Origin: an uncultured Sulfitobacter sp.
GTDB taxonomy: Bacteria > Pseudomonadota > Alphaproteobacteria > Rhodobacterales > Rhodobacteraceae
DNA: 52,579 nt
Direction: 5' to 3'
Assembly: GCF_947502895.1 (NCBI RefSeq)
Contig: NZ_CANNBM010000011.1
Coordinates: 1-52,579 of the forward strand
Shown: one piece after another, positions 16,910 through 26,037 of the stretch
Layout of the letters: each line of letters begins with the position of its first letter
Position numbering within the stretch: the first letter of the stretch is position 1
Notes under the pieces: generated by a model
Databases searched by the model: none
Told to the model about the DNA's origin: nothing
Seen by the model: only the letters and a program-made list of their open reading frames with translations
Translations under genes and position numbers: made by a program

Positions 16910-17560
16910 GTGGCTGAACTTCTCGTTATCCGGCATGGGCAGGCGTCTTTTGGCGCTGAAAACTATGATGTGCTGTCTGATCTTGGCCGCGCACAGGCCC
17001 GCGCGGCGGGGGAATGGTTGCGCTCAATGGATTGGACCCCTGACCGCGTCGTGACGGGGACGTTGAACCGCCAGATTGATACCGCTGTCGAGATGGGCTT
17101 TGCGCCAGTGCCGGAAGAGCATGCAGGGCTGAATGAATATGACTTTAGCAATTTGTTGGAGGCACGTTTCAAAGGCGACATTCCCAATTTGGTAAAAGGG
17201 GATCGCAAGGTCCATTTCCGCACTCTGCGGGAGACTGTTTTCGCATGGCAGCGTGATGAGATTGACGACCCGTACGAGACATGGACAACTTTTGTTGAGC
17301 GGGTTGAGGCGGCCCGTGCTTTTAGTGTCGATACAGATGCAAAGAAGGTTCTTGTTATCAGCTCTGGCGGCGTGATTGGCCAGCTTGTTGCTGCATCTCT
17401 GGGCGCGCCTGCGCCGCATATGATGAACCTCAATCTACAAATCAAAAATGCAGCAATGACGCGCTTCATGTTTTCGGGTAGCCTTTTTTCGTTGAACGAG
17501 TTTAATGCCACACCGCACTACGCCACACCGCAAGGTGCGGCATTGATGAGTTACAGTTAG
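16910..17560 (+). CDS. Histidine phosphatase family protein
   Basis: 216 residues starting at GTG 16910. LLVIRHGQASF at the N-terminus carries the phosphorylated histidine; LVISSGGVIGQLV replaces the usual H-G-G of the second histidine motif with S-G-G, so a standard second catalytic histidine is not obvious. It lies 12 bp before the ACAD10/11-type kinase gene. This phosphatase-kinase neighbourhood is common in proteobacterial acyl-CoA clusters; function unknown. Confidence 0.82.
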   Translation: MAELLVIRHGQASFGAENYDVLSDLGRAQARAAGEWLRSMDWTPDRVVTGTLNRQIDTAVEMGFAPVPEEHAGLNEYDFSNLLEARFKGDIPNLVKGDRKVHFRTLRETVFAWQRDEIDDPYETWTTFVERVEAARAFSVDTDAKKVLVISSGGVIGQLVAASLGAPAPHMMNLNLQIKNAAMTRFMFSGSLFSLNEFNATPHYATPQGAALMSYS

Positions 17561-17571
17561 GGACGTAATTT

Positions 17572-18600
17572 ATGACAGATACACAGACGTTGGATGAAGC
17601 CGCAGTACATGCCTATCTGACCGAAAACCTGTCAGGTTTCGAGGGCCCGATGGTAGTGACGAAGTTTCAAGGGGGGCAATCCAACCCGACATTCATGCTT
17701 GAAACGCCCTCGCATTCGTATGTCCTGCGCCGCAAACCTCCGGGTGTATTGCTAAAATCAGCCCACGCGGTCGACCGCGAATTTCGCGTGCAGAGCGCGC
17801 TGGCAGGATCGGATGTACCTGTATCGAAAATGCATTTGCTGTGCGAAGACGACAGCGTAATTGGATCGATGTTCTACATTATGGACCATGTGCAGGGCCG
17901 TAATTTCAATGAACCTGCTATGCCAGATGTCGCGATGGCTGATCGCACAGCGATCATTTCCGAGATGAACAGGGTTCTTGCCGCTTTGCACAGCGTTGAC
18001 ATCAATGCGGTAGGGCTTGGTGATTACGGCCCTGAGGGCAACTACTTTGAGCGTCAAGTGGGGCGTTGGTCCAAGCAATACCGCGCGTCCGAGACAGACA
18101 AAATCCCTGCGATGGATAAATTGATGGATGCGTTGGTAGGCGAGCGGCCGGAAGATGATGGTCAGCGCACACTGGTGCATGGCGATTACCGGATCGACAA
18201 TATGATTTTTGACGCAACAGGCACACAGTGCCGTGCCGTGCTCGATTGGGAGCTGTCGACCATTGGTCATCCCTTTGCCGACCTCGCAGCTGTAATTATG
18301 CAATGGCAACTGCCAGCAGGGTCAGAAGGGCGCGGCATGGGAGGGCTTGATCGTGCGGCTCTCGGGCTTCCCAGTGATGAAGAGTTTATCGTGAACTACT
18401 GTGAGCGACGCGGCCTGAACGGGATTGATAATTTTGGCTATTACCTTGGTTTCACCTTTTTCCGTATGGCTGCGATTATTCAGGGTGTTTTAAAACGTGC
18501 GCTGGACGGGAACGCATCCAACCCCGAACGGGCGATGAAGGTTGGGGCATTTGTACCGGTTTTTGCGCAGCATGGGCTTGATGCCCTCAAGAGGGGGTAA
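17572..18600 (+). CDS. APH-fold kinase, ACAD10/ACAD11 N-terminal-domain type (putative 4-hydroxyacyl-CoA kinase)
   Basis: 342 residues. Aminoglycoside-phosphotransferase fold: FQGGQSNPTFML, LRRKPPG, the Brenner motif HGDYRIDN (His203, Asp205, Asn210) and metal-binding VLDWELSTIGHPFADLA (Asp225). The sequence resembles the kinase half of human ACAD10/11 along its length, and the LvaA kinase of levulinate catabolism belongs to the same group. These phosphorylate the 4-hydroxyl of 4-hydroxyacyl-CoA. A partner ACAD11-like dehydrogenase is encoded at 30870. It is not an antibiotic-resistance enzyme. Confidence 0.88.
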   Translation: MTDTQTLDEAAVHAYLTENLSGFEGPMVVTKFQGGQSNPTFMLETPSHSYVLRRKPPGVLLKSAHAVDREFRVQSALAGSDVPVSKMHLLCEDDSVIGSMFYIMDHVQGRNFNEPAMPDVAMADRTAIISEMNRVLAALHSVDINAVGLGDYGPEGNYFERQVGRWSKQYRASETDKIPAMDKLMDALVGERPEDDGQRTLVHGDYRIDNMIFDATGTQCRAVLDWELSTIGHPFADLAAVIMQWQLPAGSEGRGMGGLDRAALGLPSDEEFIVNYCERRGLNGIDNFGYYLGFTFFRMAAIIQGVLKRALDGNASNPERAMKVGAFVPVFAQHGLDALKRG

Positions 18601-18602
18601 GC

Positions 18603-19394
18603 ATGGATCATTTTGACCCTGAGCTTGACGGCAAGGACCGTAACTTTGTCACCGCGCTGGCGCGTGGACTTGAGATTTTGCGCTGCTTTCGCCGTGGCGA
18701 CATGACGCTGACAAATAGTGATTTTTCCGAACGTACGGGGTTGCCGAAAGCGACCATTTCACGCCTGACGCATACCCTATGCGAGCTTGACTATCTTGTT
18801 GCCGACAGCCGCGTCGGTACGTATCGCCTCAGCGCGGGTGTTTTGCGTTTGGGTTTTAGCCGCCTTGCTGCAATGGACATGCGCGACCGTGCGAAACACG
18901 AAATGCACGCGCTGCGCAGCGATGGGCCCAACCCTTTCATCACAGTCGCCTTGGGCGAGCAACACCGCACCGAGGTAATTTATCTGGCGACAGATTCTTC
19001 TACAGAAGAGGTGACACTTCTGGTGCGTGTTGGCACGCGGATGCCATTGTTTACGTCTGCTATAGGCAAGGCAATTATAGCTGGTACGCCGGAAGAACGA
19101 TGCGAGCAGATATTCGGGTTTGCACGCGCAGACAGTCTCGAAGCCGAGCGTGAAGCCCGCGCGCAGTACAAGCTTGCGTTGGAAGAATATGCAGCGAACG
19201 GGTATTGTACCGGCTACGGCACTTGGCGGTCTGATGTGAACGGTATTGCGGTTCCTGTTCACTCACTTAGCGATGGCCGCGTGTATGGTTTGAATGTTGG
19301 TGGTCCGTCCTATCGGGTGAAACGCAAACAGCTTGAAGGCGTCTACGCGGACCGTCTGCTAAAAGTCGCTCATGCGCTAAGCCTTCAGCAGTAG
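18603..19394 (+). CDS. IclR-family transcriptional regulator
   Basis: 263 residues. N-terminal winged helix (GLEILRCF, then GLPKATISRLTHTL) and a C-terminal IclR effector domain with SAIGKAIIAG and GIAVPVH motifs, as in PcaR/PobR-type regulators of catabolic operons. ATG lies two bases after the kinase stop. Its likely targets are three related 17-bp palindromes on the plasmid (10401, 19434, 36153); the closest is 40 bases downstream of its own stop, in front of the transporter operon. Confidence 0.92.
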   Translation: MDHFDPELDGKDRNFVTALARGLEILRCFRRGDMTLTNSDFSERTGLPKATISRLTHTLCELDYLVADSRVGTYRLSAGVLRLGFSRLAAMDMRDRAKHEMHALRSDGPNPFITVALGEQHRTEVIYLATDSSTEEVTLLVRVGTRMPLFTSAIGKAIIAGTPEERCEQIFGFARADSLEAEREARAQYKLALEEYAANGYCTGYGTWRSDVNGIAVPVHSLSDGRVYGLNVGGPSYRVKRKQLEGVYADRLLKVAHALSLQQ

Positions 19395-19800
19395 CGGAAT
19401 CGCAGTCACAACTCATTATTTTAACGGGCAGCCGTTCCGCCTAGCGGAATAAATTGCTGCGATTGCATCCATTTTGCGATGCGTCAAACACCGATATTCT
19501 ACGCTTTCATCAAGAAATCCGGCTAAATTTTTCACGCCTGCATGTTTGCGAACTATGTTATTGTCACGTGCTCAAAACGTAGCCACACTTTAAATTATAT
19601 GATTTATAACAATGGGTTAGTTTGTCGCCCCGCAGCTATTGTTCATTGTCTTCTGCGCGATGGTCAAGGTTCCGCAGCGTCATAGAGTGCAAATCAAGGC
19701 ATGTGAACGCTTGACTTACTGGGGGGGTGTGTAACTCTCGGCTTGTTGCCCAGACATAAAGATCGCAACTAGCGACGGGCTTTCCTAGGGAGGAACACAA
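19395..19800 (+). promoter_or_regulatory. Regulatory region of the transporter operon
   Basis: A 406-bp gene-free stretch upstream of the solute-binding protein gene. It contains the operator-like palindrome at 19434-19450, a half-site GCGGAAT at 19394-19400, and TTGACT at 19711-19716 without a convincing -10 at standard spacing. AT-rich sequence lies between 19560 and 19620. A ribosome site AGGGAGGA precedes the ATG at 19801. I see no other gene. Confidence 0.5.
19434..19450 (+). promoter_or_regulatory. Candidate IclR-type operator, site B
   Basis: GTTCCGCCTAGCGGAAT contains a perfect inverted repeat TTCCGC-CTA-GCGGAA (19435-19449). It is the best copy of the three-site family and lies just downstream of the iclR gene and 350 bp upstream of the transporter operon. 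Confidence 0.6.
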
Positions 19801-21048
19801 ATGAAGAAGATCACAAAACTCGGTGCGGTATCTGCACTGTCACTTATCATCGGTGCAAGCGCTGCATTTGCAGAAAACATCAAGATTGCTTTCATTGATC
19901 CGCTGTCTGGCCCTTTTGCCAGCACTGGCACAAATGGTCTGCACCAGTTTGAATTCGCCGCAGACTACATGGTCAATCAGAACGGTGGTGTTCTAGGCGG
20001 CACGGAATTCGAAGTTATCGGTTTCGACAACAAAATCAGCCCGAAAGAGTCGCTGATTCAGTTGCAGGTCGCGATCGACCAAGGCGTACGCTACATTGTG
20101 CAGGGTAACTCTTCGGGCGTTGCAAACGCACTGACCGAAGCGGTGGACAAGCACAACCGTCGTAACCCAGACAGCCGCGTGTTGTTTCTGAACTATGCCG
20201 CGGTAGATCCGGCACTGACCAACGACAAGTGTAACTTCTGGCACTTCCGTTTTGATGCACATGCCGACATGAAGATGGACGCTGTGACAGACAGCATCGC
20301 GGCAGACGACTCCATCAAGAACGTGTACCTGATCGGTCAGGACTACTCCTTTGGTAAGGCTGTTGCCGCTGCTGCGAACAAGTACATTGGTGAGAAACGT
20401 CCAGACATCACAATCGTTGGCGACGAGCTTCACCCGATCGGCAAGGTTAAGGACTTTACGCCATACTCGCGTAAAATCGTGAATGCGAAAACAGATGCGG
20501 TGATTACCGGTAACTGGGGCGCGGACATGCTCGGTCTTGGTAAATCCATCATCGAGAACGGATATTCCGGCCCGATCTATACCTACTATGCTGCGGGTTC
20601 GGGCATCACGGCAGCCTTTGGTGAAACTGGTAAAGGCATCGTGCGTCTGGTTGGCGAAGGCCAGCTGAACCCCCCCCCGACACCGGAAGCTGCTGCTTAT
20701 GTCAACGCATTCAAAGCGAAGTATCCTGACGGTAACGTAGACCAGACACGTATTTCCAATACCATCGGCATGCTTGCTGCTGCGATCACAGAAGCAGGTA
20801 CAGCAGATGACGTTGTTGCAGTTGCAAATGCCCTGTCGGGTATGGAGTACGAGACAATGTTTGGTGGCAAGATCATGATGCGTGAAAGCGATCACCAGGC
20901 CATTCAGGATCTGCACATCTTCGAGCACACAAACGAGGGTATCGACTTCCCTTATGATGGTTCCGAGTACGGTGTGCGCGTGATCAAGACGATCCCGATG
21001 GCATCTGCCGATATCGAGACCACCTGTAAGATGAAAGTTCCTTCTTAA
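19801..21048 (+). CDS. Branched-chain amino acid-type ABC transporter, periplasmic substrate-binding protein
   Basis: 415 residues with a signal peptide (MKKITKLGAVSALSLIIGAS, cleavage near AFA). Periplasmic binding protein type I (Leu/Ile/Val family): IKIAFIDPLSGPFASTG, then IVQGNSSGVANA and LIGQDYSFGKAV. In catabolic plasmids such proteins often bind aromatic or short organic acids instead of amino acids. A nine-C run near 20671 encodes Asn-Pro-Pro-Pro and is a potential sequencing or slippage hot spot. It is separated from the permease genes by a strong terminator, which would favour excess binding protein. Confidence 0.92.
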   Translation: MKKITKLGAVSALSLIIGASAAFAENIKIAFIDPLSGPFASTGTNGLHQFEFAADYMVNQNGGVLGGTEFEVIGFDNKISPKESLIQLQVAIDQGVRYIVQGNSSGVANALTEAVDKHNRRNPDSRVLFLNYAAVDPALTNDKCNFWHFRFDAHADMKMDAVTDSIAADDSIKNVYLIGQDYSFGKAVAAAANKYIGEKRPDITIVGDELHPIGKVKDFTPYSRKIVNAKTDAVITGNWGADMLGLGKSIIENGYSGPIYTYYAAGSGITAAFGETGKGIVRLVGEGQLNPPPTPEAAAYVNAFKAKYPDGNVDQTRISNTIGMLAAAITEAGTADDVVAVANALSGMEYETMFGGKIMMRESDHQAIQDLHIFEHTNEGIDFPYDGSEYGVRVIKTIPMASADIETTCKMKVPS

Positions 21049-21061
21049 GGGCTTGTATCCT

Positions 21062-21093
21062 GCCCGCCCCTCTGCGTGAGGGGCGGGCGTTTT
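21062..21093 (+). terminator. Intrinsic terminator/attenuator after the binding-protein gene
   Basis: GCCCGCCCCTC (21062-21072) and GAGGGGCGGGC (21078-21088) form an 11-bp perfect stem with a 5-base loop, followed by GTTTTTA. It is a textbook Rho-independent terminator. Partial read-through would supply the downstream livHMGF genes. Confidence 0.9.
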
Positions 21094-21127
21094 TATCTTT
21101 TCACATCTATCGTACCGGAGGGGCCAA

Positions 21128-22084
21128 ATGGACCTCATTCTCGTCAATTTGATCGACGGGCTGGTGACAGGACTGCTGTTGTTTATGCTGTCCGCCGGCC
21201 TGACCCTTATTTTCTCGATGATGGGCGTTCTGAACTTTGCCCACGCCAGCTTTTACATGCTTGGTGCGTATTTTGCGTACCAAATCAGTATCGCGCTGGG
21301 GTTTTGGATGGGGCTGCTGATAGCACCCTTGATTGTCGGCGTCGCAGGTGCCGCTGTCGAGAGGTACGGACTGCGCCGCGTCCACCAATACGGGCATGTG
21401 CCCGAGTTGATTTTCACTTTTGGCCTCGCGCTGCTTATTGAAGAGCTGGTGCAGTTCATCTGGGGCAAAAACCAGATGCCATATGATGTGCCGGATATAT
21501 TGAACTTCACTGCATTCGCCATCTCTGGCAACTCCATTCCAGCTTACAAGATTTTCATGATCTTCATCTCGGTCAGTATCTTTCTTGGACTGCTTTATAT
21601 CCTCACCAAGACGCGGGTCGGCATGATTATTCAGGCAGCCCTCAGCTATCCACGCACGGTGGAGGCATTGGGCCACAATGTGCCGCTGATCTTCATGGGC
21701 GTATTCGGTGTTGGTACGGCGTTGGCGGGCGTTGCCGGTGTCATTGCGGGGCCTGTGTTGGGCACCTTCCCTGGTATGGCTTTTGTGCTTGGCTCTATCG
21801 TGTTTGTGACGATCGTTATTGGTGGTCTCGGATCGCTATGGGGCGCGCTTGTCGCGTCCTTGTTGATCGGATGGATCACGACTTTTGCCAAATCCTACAA
21901 CATCGAAATGGAAAATATCCTGAACGCGATCGGTATCGCCACGCCTGAGAACATGGACGATAACATCTTTCGCGATTTCTGGGCGCTGACCAGTCCGCAA
22001 ATCGCCGATATTCTCCCCTATATCCTGATGGTGTTGATCCTGATCTTCCGCCCAGCAGGTCTTTTCGGAAAGCGTACACAATGA
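21128..22084 (+). CDS. livH: Branched-chain-type ABC transporter permease LivH
   Basis: 318 residues, mostly hydrophobic with about eight membrane segments. LivH features are GLTLIFSMMGVLNFAHASFYMLGAY near the N-terminus and the EAA-like region RTVEALGHNV. GGAGGGG precedes ATG 21128. It overlaps livM as ATGA. It forms the inner-membrane channel with LivM. Confidence 0.92.
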   Translation: MDLILVNLIDGLVTGLLLFMLSAGLTLIFSMMGVLNFAHASFYMLGAYFAYQISIALGFWMGLLIAPLIVGVAGAAVERYGLRRVHQYGHVPELIFTFGLALLIEELVQFIWGKNQMPYDVPDILNFTAFAISGNSIPAYKIFMIFISVSIFLGLLYILTKTRVGMIIQAALSYPRTVEALGHNVPLIFMGVFGVGTALAGVAGVIAGPVLGTFPGMAFVLGSIVFVTIVIGGLGSLWGALVASLLIGWITTFAKSYNIEMENILNAIGIATPENMDDNIFRDFWALTSPQIADILPYILMVLILIFRPAGLFGKRTQ

Positions 22085-23376
22085 ACGATCAGCTTAAAAC
22101 CGATCCGACAAAGCCCGCGCAGCGTATGCGCGCAGGCTCAATGACACTTACTCTTGGTCCTTGGATCATCGCGATTATTGCTCTGTTGGTTCTACCGATG
22201 GTGTTCACCAACAACTCCGCGCTGACGATTATGAACCAGATGTCGATCACGATCATCTTTGCGCTGGCCTATAACATGCTGTTGGGGCAGGGGGGCATGC
22301 TCTCGTTTGGCCATGCGGTCTATGCGGGTGTTGGCGGGTTCTTTTGCATGCACTTGATGAACATGTCTGACTTCTTCGCCTCTATTCCGCTACCAATTTT
22401 GCCGCTGTTTGGCGGACTGTTCGGGATGGGGCTGGCACTGATTGTCGGCGCGTTTTCTACCCGATCTGCGGGTACAGTCTTTGCGATGATCTCGCTCGGT
22501 GTGGGTGAACTGATTGCAGCAAGTTCCGTTATCGTCGTGGCCTTCTTTGGTGGTGAAGAGGGCATCAGCGGCGACCGGACTTATGCCCAACCCTTCTTTG
22601 GCGTCGAGTTTTTGCAGCAGCAGGAAGTCTATTATCTGACAGCTGCCTGGGTGATCATCTCCGCTGGTCTGATGTATCTCTGGAGCCGTACACCCGTGGG
22701 CCGGATGGCAAATGCGGTACGCGACAACCCCGAGCGCGCCGAGTTCTTGGGATATTCCGCGCGCTGGGTTCGCTATTACAGCTTCGTGGCCTCGGGCTTT
22801 TTCGCAGGTGTCTCGGGTGGCCTCTTTGCAATCAACTATGAGATCCTGACAGAGGAAAACCTGAATGCGGCATCCTCCGGGATCATCCTGCTGGTGACTT
22901 TCCTTGGTGGTGTCGGGTTCTTCTTCGGCCCGATCATCGGCGCAGTCGTCTTTACGCTGGTGCAGACAGTTCTGAGCCTTGAGACCGAGCTGTGGGCCTT
23001 TTACGCAGGTTCACTTTTTGTCGCGACGGTCATGTTCTTCCCCGGTGGTTTGGCAGGGCTTATCATGATGCATGTGCCTGCAGTCAGACTGGGCAAATGG
23101 AAGTTGCTGATTGTGCCGTACTTTAAAACACTGCTGCCTGCGGCCATTGGTATCCTTGGACTCTGTGCTTTGGTCGAGATGACGTTCCATTATCGTCACG
23201 GCGCAACGGGCGACAATGAAATGACGCTGTTCTGGACAACTTTTGACAGCCATACCCTCATGCCTTGGATCATTGCGGGCGCGATTGCAGCAATTGGCAT
23301 CGGGATCGCAAGAGTTACGGCGCCGTCTCTCAAGGACGCATGGAACGAAGCAAACACAGCAGGGGGCGCATCATGA
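22081..23376 (+). CDS. livM: Branched-chain-type ABC transporter permease LivM
   Basis: 431 residues, longer than typical LivM because of an extended C-terminal part with extra hydrophobic segments (FKTLLPAAIGILGLCALV and a further helix). Core motifs: NMLLGQGGMLSFGHAVYAGVGGF and GRMANAVRDNPERAEFLGY. ATG overlaps the livH stop and its own stop overlaps the livG start. Confidence 0.92.
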   Translation: MNDQLKTDPTKPAQRMRAGSMTLTLGPWIIAIIALLVLPMVFTNNSALTIMNQMSITIIFALAYNMLLGQGGMLSFGHAVYAGVGGFFCMHLMNMSDFFASIPLPILPLFGGLFGMGLALIVGAFSTRSAGTVFAMISLGVGELIAASSVIVVAFFGGEEGISGDRTYAQPFFGVEFLQQQEVYYLTAAWVIISAGLMYLWSRTPVGRMANAVRDNPERAEFLGYSARWVRYYSFVASGFFAGVSGGLFAINYEILTEENLNAASSGIILLVTFLGGVGFFFGPIIGAVVFTLVQTVLSLETELWAFYAGSLFVATVMFFPGGLAGLIMMHVPAVRLGKWKLLIVPYFKTLLPAAIGILGLCALVEMTFHYRHGATGDNEMTLFWTTFDSHTLMPWIIAGAIAAIGIGIARVTAPSLKDAWNEANTAGGAS

Positions 23377-24134
23377 GCACACCAGCACTTGAACTAACGG
23401 GCCTCAAGAAGAGCTTCGGTAAAGCCGAGATTATTCGCGGGATTGACCTGAGCATCGGCAAGGCCGAGCGGCATGCGATTATCGGGCCGAACGGTGCAGG
23501 TAAGTCCACGCTGTTCAATCTGATCACAGCGCGCTTTGCCCCGACTGCGGGCACAGTCAAGCTGCACGGCGAAAACCTTGCAGGACTGGAGCCTTTCCAG
23601 ATCAACCGTAAAGGCCTCAGCCGGTCATTCCAGATCACCAACATCTTCCCAAAGATGAGCGTGTTCGAGAATATCCGCTGCGCCCTGCTGTGGTCCAATG
23701 GCTATAAATACAGCTTTTGGAATATCGTGAACCGCCAGCGGGAACTGACCGAGGGTGCTGATGCGATCCTTGACCAGATCAACCTGCTCGGCCGTCGTGA
23801 TCTGCCCGCAGGCACGCTCAGCTATGCCGAGCAGCGCGCGCTGGAGATCGGGATCACCATAGCGGGGGGCGCTGATGTTATCATGCTCGACGAGCCGACA
23901 GCGGGCATGAGCCATTCAGAGACCGACTATATCACCGACCTGATTATGAAAGTAACCGAGGGCAAAACCCTGATCATGGTAGAGCATGACATGGGTGTTG
24001 TATTCGGTCTGGCGGACCGGATCAGCGTTCTGGTTTATGGTGAAATCATCGCAACGGGTGCGCCAGAAGACGTGCGCGGTGATGCGAAAGTACAAGAAGC
24101 CTATCTGGGTGCCGCACTGGAGGAAGAACATTGA
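23373..24134 (+). CDS. livG: Branched-chain-type ABC transporter ATP-binding protein LivG
   Basis: 253 residues from ATG 23373, overlapping the livM stop. Walker A is GPNGAGKST and Walker B is VIMLDEPTAGM. The signature region reads LSYAEQRALEIG in place of LSGGQ, as is common in LivG-like proteins. It pairs with LivF. Confidence 0.92.
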   Translation: MSTPALELTGLKKSFGKAEIIRGIDLSIGKAERHAIIGPNGAGKSTLFNLITARFAPTAGTVKLHGENLAGLEPFQINRKGLSRSFQITNIFPKMSVFENIRCALLWSNGYKYSFWNIVNRQRELTEGADAILDQINLLGRRDLPAGTLSYAEQRALEIGITIAGGADVIMLDEPTAGMSHSETDYITDLIMKVTEGKTLIMVEHDMGVVFGLADRISVLVYGEIIATGAPEDVRGDAKVQEAYLGAALEEEH

Positions 24135-24832
24135 TCGAAGTTACCGACATGCATGCCTATTACGGCAAATCCCACATTCTTCAGGGTGTAACCCTGAACG
24201 TACAAGAGGGTGAAATTGTCGCCCTTCTGGGCCGCAATGGTGTGGGCCGCTCGACTACTTGCAAGGCCATTATGGGCGAAGTCGCCCCGCATGGCTCGGT
24301 CAAATTCCGTGGCAAGGAGATCGCTGGAAAGAAGGCTTATGAGATTGCCAATATGGGGCTGGGATACGTCCCCGAGAACCGCGACATCTTTCCGGGCCTC
24401 ACAACACGCCAGAACCTGACGCTGGGCTTGAAGCCTGGCCAAAAAGATGGCGCAGGCCGTTGGTCTATGCAGATGATGTTCGAGATGTTTGAAAACCTTG
24501 ATCGTCGCGCAGATGTTGAGGCATCGGTTCTGTCAGGCGGCGAGCAGCAAATGCTGACCATGTGCCGGACGCTGATGGGTGACCCCGATTTCGTGATGAT
24601 TGACGAGCCGACGGAGGGGCTGTCGCCGCAGATGGTTCAGAAGGTCGCCGAAGTCCTGCAAGCGATTGCCCAAAAAGGCATTTCGACCCTGTTGGTCGAG
24701 CAGAAGCTCTCCATCGCGATGGACATTGCTGATCGCGTCTATGTCATGGGGCACGGACAGGTCGTGTTCGAAGGCACCCCTGCCGAGCTGAAAGCCCGCG
24801 AAGACGTACGCAAGGAGTGGCTGGAGGTCTGA
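24131..24832 (+). CDS. livF: Branched-chain-type ABC transporter ATP-binding protein LivF
   Basis: 233 residues starting at TTG 24131, overlapping the livG stop. Signature LSGGEQQ and Walker B VMIDEPTEGLS are normal. Walker A reads GRNGVGRSTT, with Arg40 where the invariant lysine is expected (codon CGC). This may reduce ATP hydrolysis at one site of the heterodimer, or be tolerated in this subfamily. Confidence 0.9.
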   Translation: MIEVTDMHAYYGKSHILQGVTLNVQEGEIVALLGRNGVGRSTTCKAIMGEVAPHGSVKFRGKEIAGKKAYEIANMGLGYVPENRDIFPGLTTRQNLTLGLKPGQKDGAGRWSMQMMFEMFENLDRRADVEASVLSGGEQQMLTMCRTLMGDPDFVMIDEPTEGLSPQMVQKVAEVLQAIAQKGISTLLVEQKLSIAMDIADRVYVMGHGQVVFEGTPAELKAREDVRKEWLEV

Positions 24833-26037
24833 TGGCCGGCTTTGACGAAACCCGCCTGAGCCGCATCAGTACCTGGATGCAATCCTATATCGACACGCGC
24901 CGCTTTGCGGGTGCCTCCGTATTGGTGGCCCAAGGGGGACGTGAAGTATATTATCACGACTGTGGTTTGCGCGATACCGATGCAGGCGCGCCATGGCAGC
25001 GTGATACCGTTGCGCGCATCTATTCGATGACCAAACCTGTCACCTCGGTGGCCATCATGATGCTCGCCGAACGTGGGTTGTTCCATCTGGATGCACCTGT
25101 GTCTGATTTCATTCCAGCATTCAGCGATATGCATTGTCTGCAAACAGGTGCGACCAGCATCACCGAGACGGTGCCTTGTGCCACGCCGACTTTGCATCAG
25201 TTGCTAACCCACACATCGGGCCTGAGCTACGGTTTTAACCCCGGTGTGCTCGGCGCTGCCATGACGGAACAACGTATCGAATTTCGCGGGGATAGGCTTA
25301 GTCTGGCTGAGATGTGTGATAAGGTGGCAGCCCTGCCATTGGCCTTCGCGCCTGGCCAGCGGTGGGAATACTCGGTATCGATTGACGTATTGGGACGGGT
25401 GGTCGAAATCGTCTCCGGCAAAACACTTGAACAGTTTTTTATCGATGAGATATTTGACCCCCTCGGCATGAATGAGACCAGATTTGTCGTGCCCAGCACA
25501 GCCAAAGATCGTTTTGCTGCATGCTACACCCCACAGGCAGGCAGTGCTTTTTCAGTCGGAAAAGTTGATGTTGGTGAGGATACGTTGCGCCTGTTAGATG
25601 GCGCGACCCGCTCCCCCTACTTGGGGCCACAGATTCAATCTGGCGGCGGTGGGCTGGTCGGTACAATCGACGATTATCTGAAGTTTTGTGAAATGATGCG
25701 CACGGGGGGCGCTGGGTTGATCGGCCCCAAAACGCTTTCATTTATGATGCGCAATCATCTGGGCGGCGATATCGCGTCGATGGGGCCAAGCAGCTTTGCA
25801 GAACAGCCGATGGAGGGTATGGGCTTTGGCCTTGGCGGCGCTGTTCTGCTGGATCCGGGTCGCGCACGTGCGCCGGGCAGCATAGGTGATTTTAGCTGGG
25901 GTGGCATGGCCTCTACCTTTTTCTGGATTGATCCCGCGACCGAGCTGTCGGTGATCTTCTTCACCCAGCTCATCCCGAGCAGCTCTTATCCTGCCCGCCC
26001 CCAACTCAAGGCATTGGTTCAGGGCGCGATGACATGA
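24832..26037 (+). CDS. Serine hydrolase of the beta-lactamase/EstB family
   Basis: 401 residues from ATG 24832, overlapping the livF stop. The Ser-x-x-Lys motif SMTK (Ser65, Lys68) and a downstream Tyr (YSVS) are class C/EstB-like; HTSGLSYGF is also typical. No signal peptide, so it is cytoplasmic and most likely an esterase or lactonase and not an antibiotic-inactivating enzyme. Its position between the importer and a CoA synthetase suggests hydrolysis of an imported ester or lactone before CoA activation. Confidence 0.87.
   Translation: MAGFDETRLSRISTWMQSYIDTRRFAGASVLVAQGGREVYYHDCGLRDTDAGAPWQRDTVARIYSMTKPVTSVAIMMLAERGLFHLDAPVSDFIPAFSDMHCLQTGATSITETVPCATPTLHQLLTHTSGLSYGFNPGVLGAAMTEQRIEFRGDRLSLAEMCDKVAALPLAFAPGQRWEYSVSIDVLGRVVEIVSGKTLEQFFIDEIFDPLGMNETRFVVPSTAKDRFAACYTPQAGSAFSVGKVDVGEDTLRLLDGATRSPYLGPQIQSGGGGLVGTIDDYLKFCEMMRTGGAGLIGPKTLSFMMRNHLGGDIASMGPSSFAEQPMEGMGFGLGGAVLLDPGRARAPGSIGDFSWGGMASTFFWIDPATELSVIFFTQLIPSSSYPARPQLKALVQGAMT

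Noticed and set aside
17572..18600. Aminoglycoside phosphotransferase (antibiotic resistance)
   Set aside because: Although it has the APH fold, the whole sequence resembles the ACAD10/11 kinase domain and it sits within an acyl-CoA catabolic operon.
19993..21147. Long antisense open frame (384 codons) opposite the substrate-binding protein gene
   Set aside because: The + strand product has a signal peptide and full family match; the antisense frame has no recognisable domain and reflects codon bias.
24832..26037. Beta-lactamase resistance gene
   Set aside because: No signal peptide and an operon position between an importer and CoA ligase; EstB-like esterases share the Ser-x-x-Lys motif.
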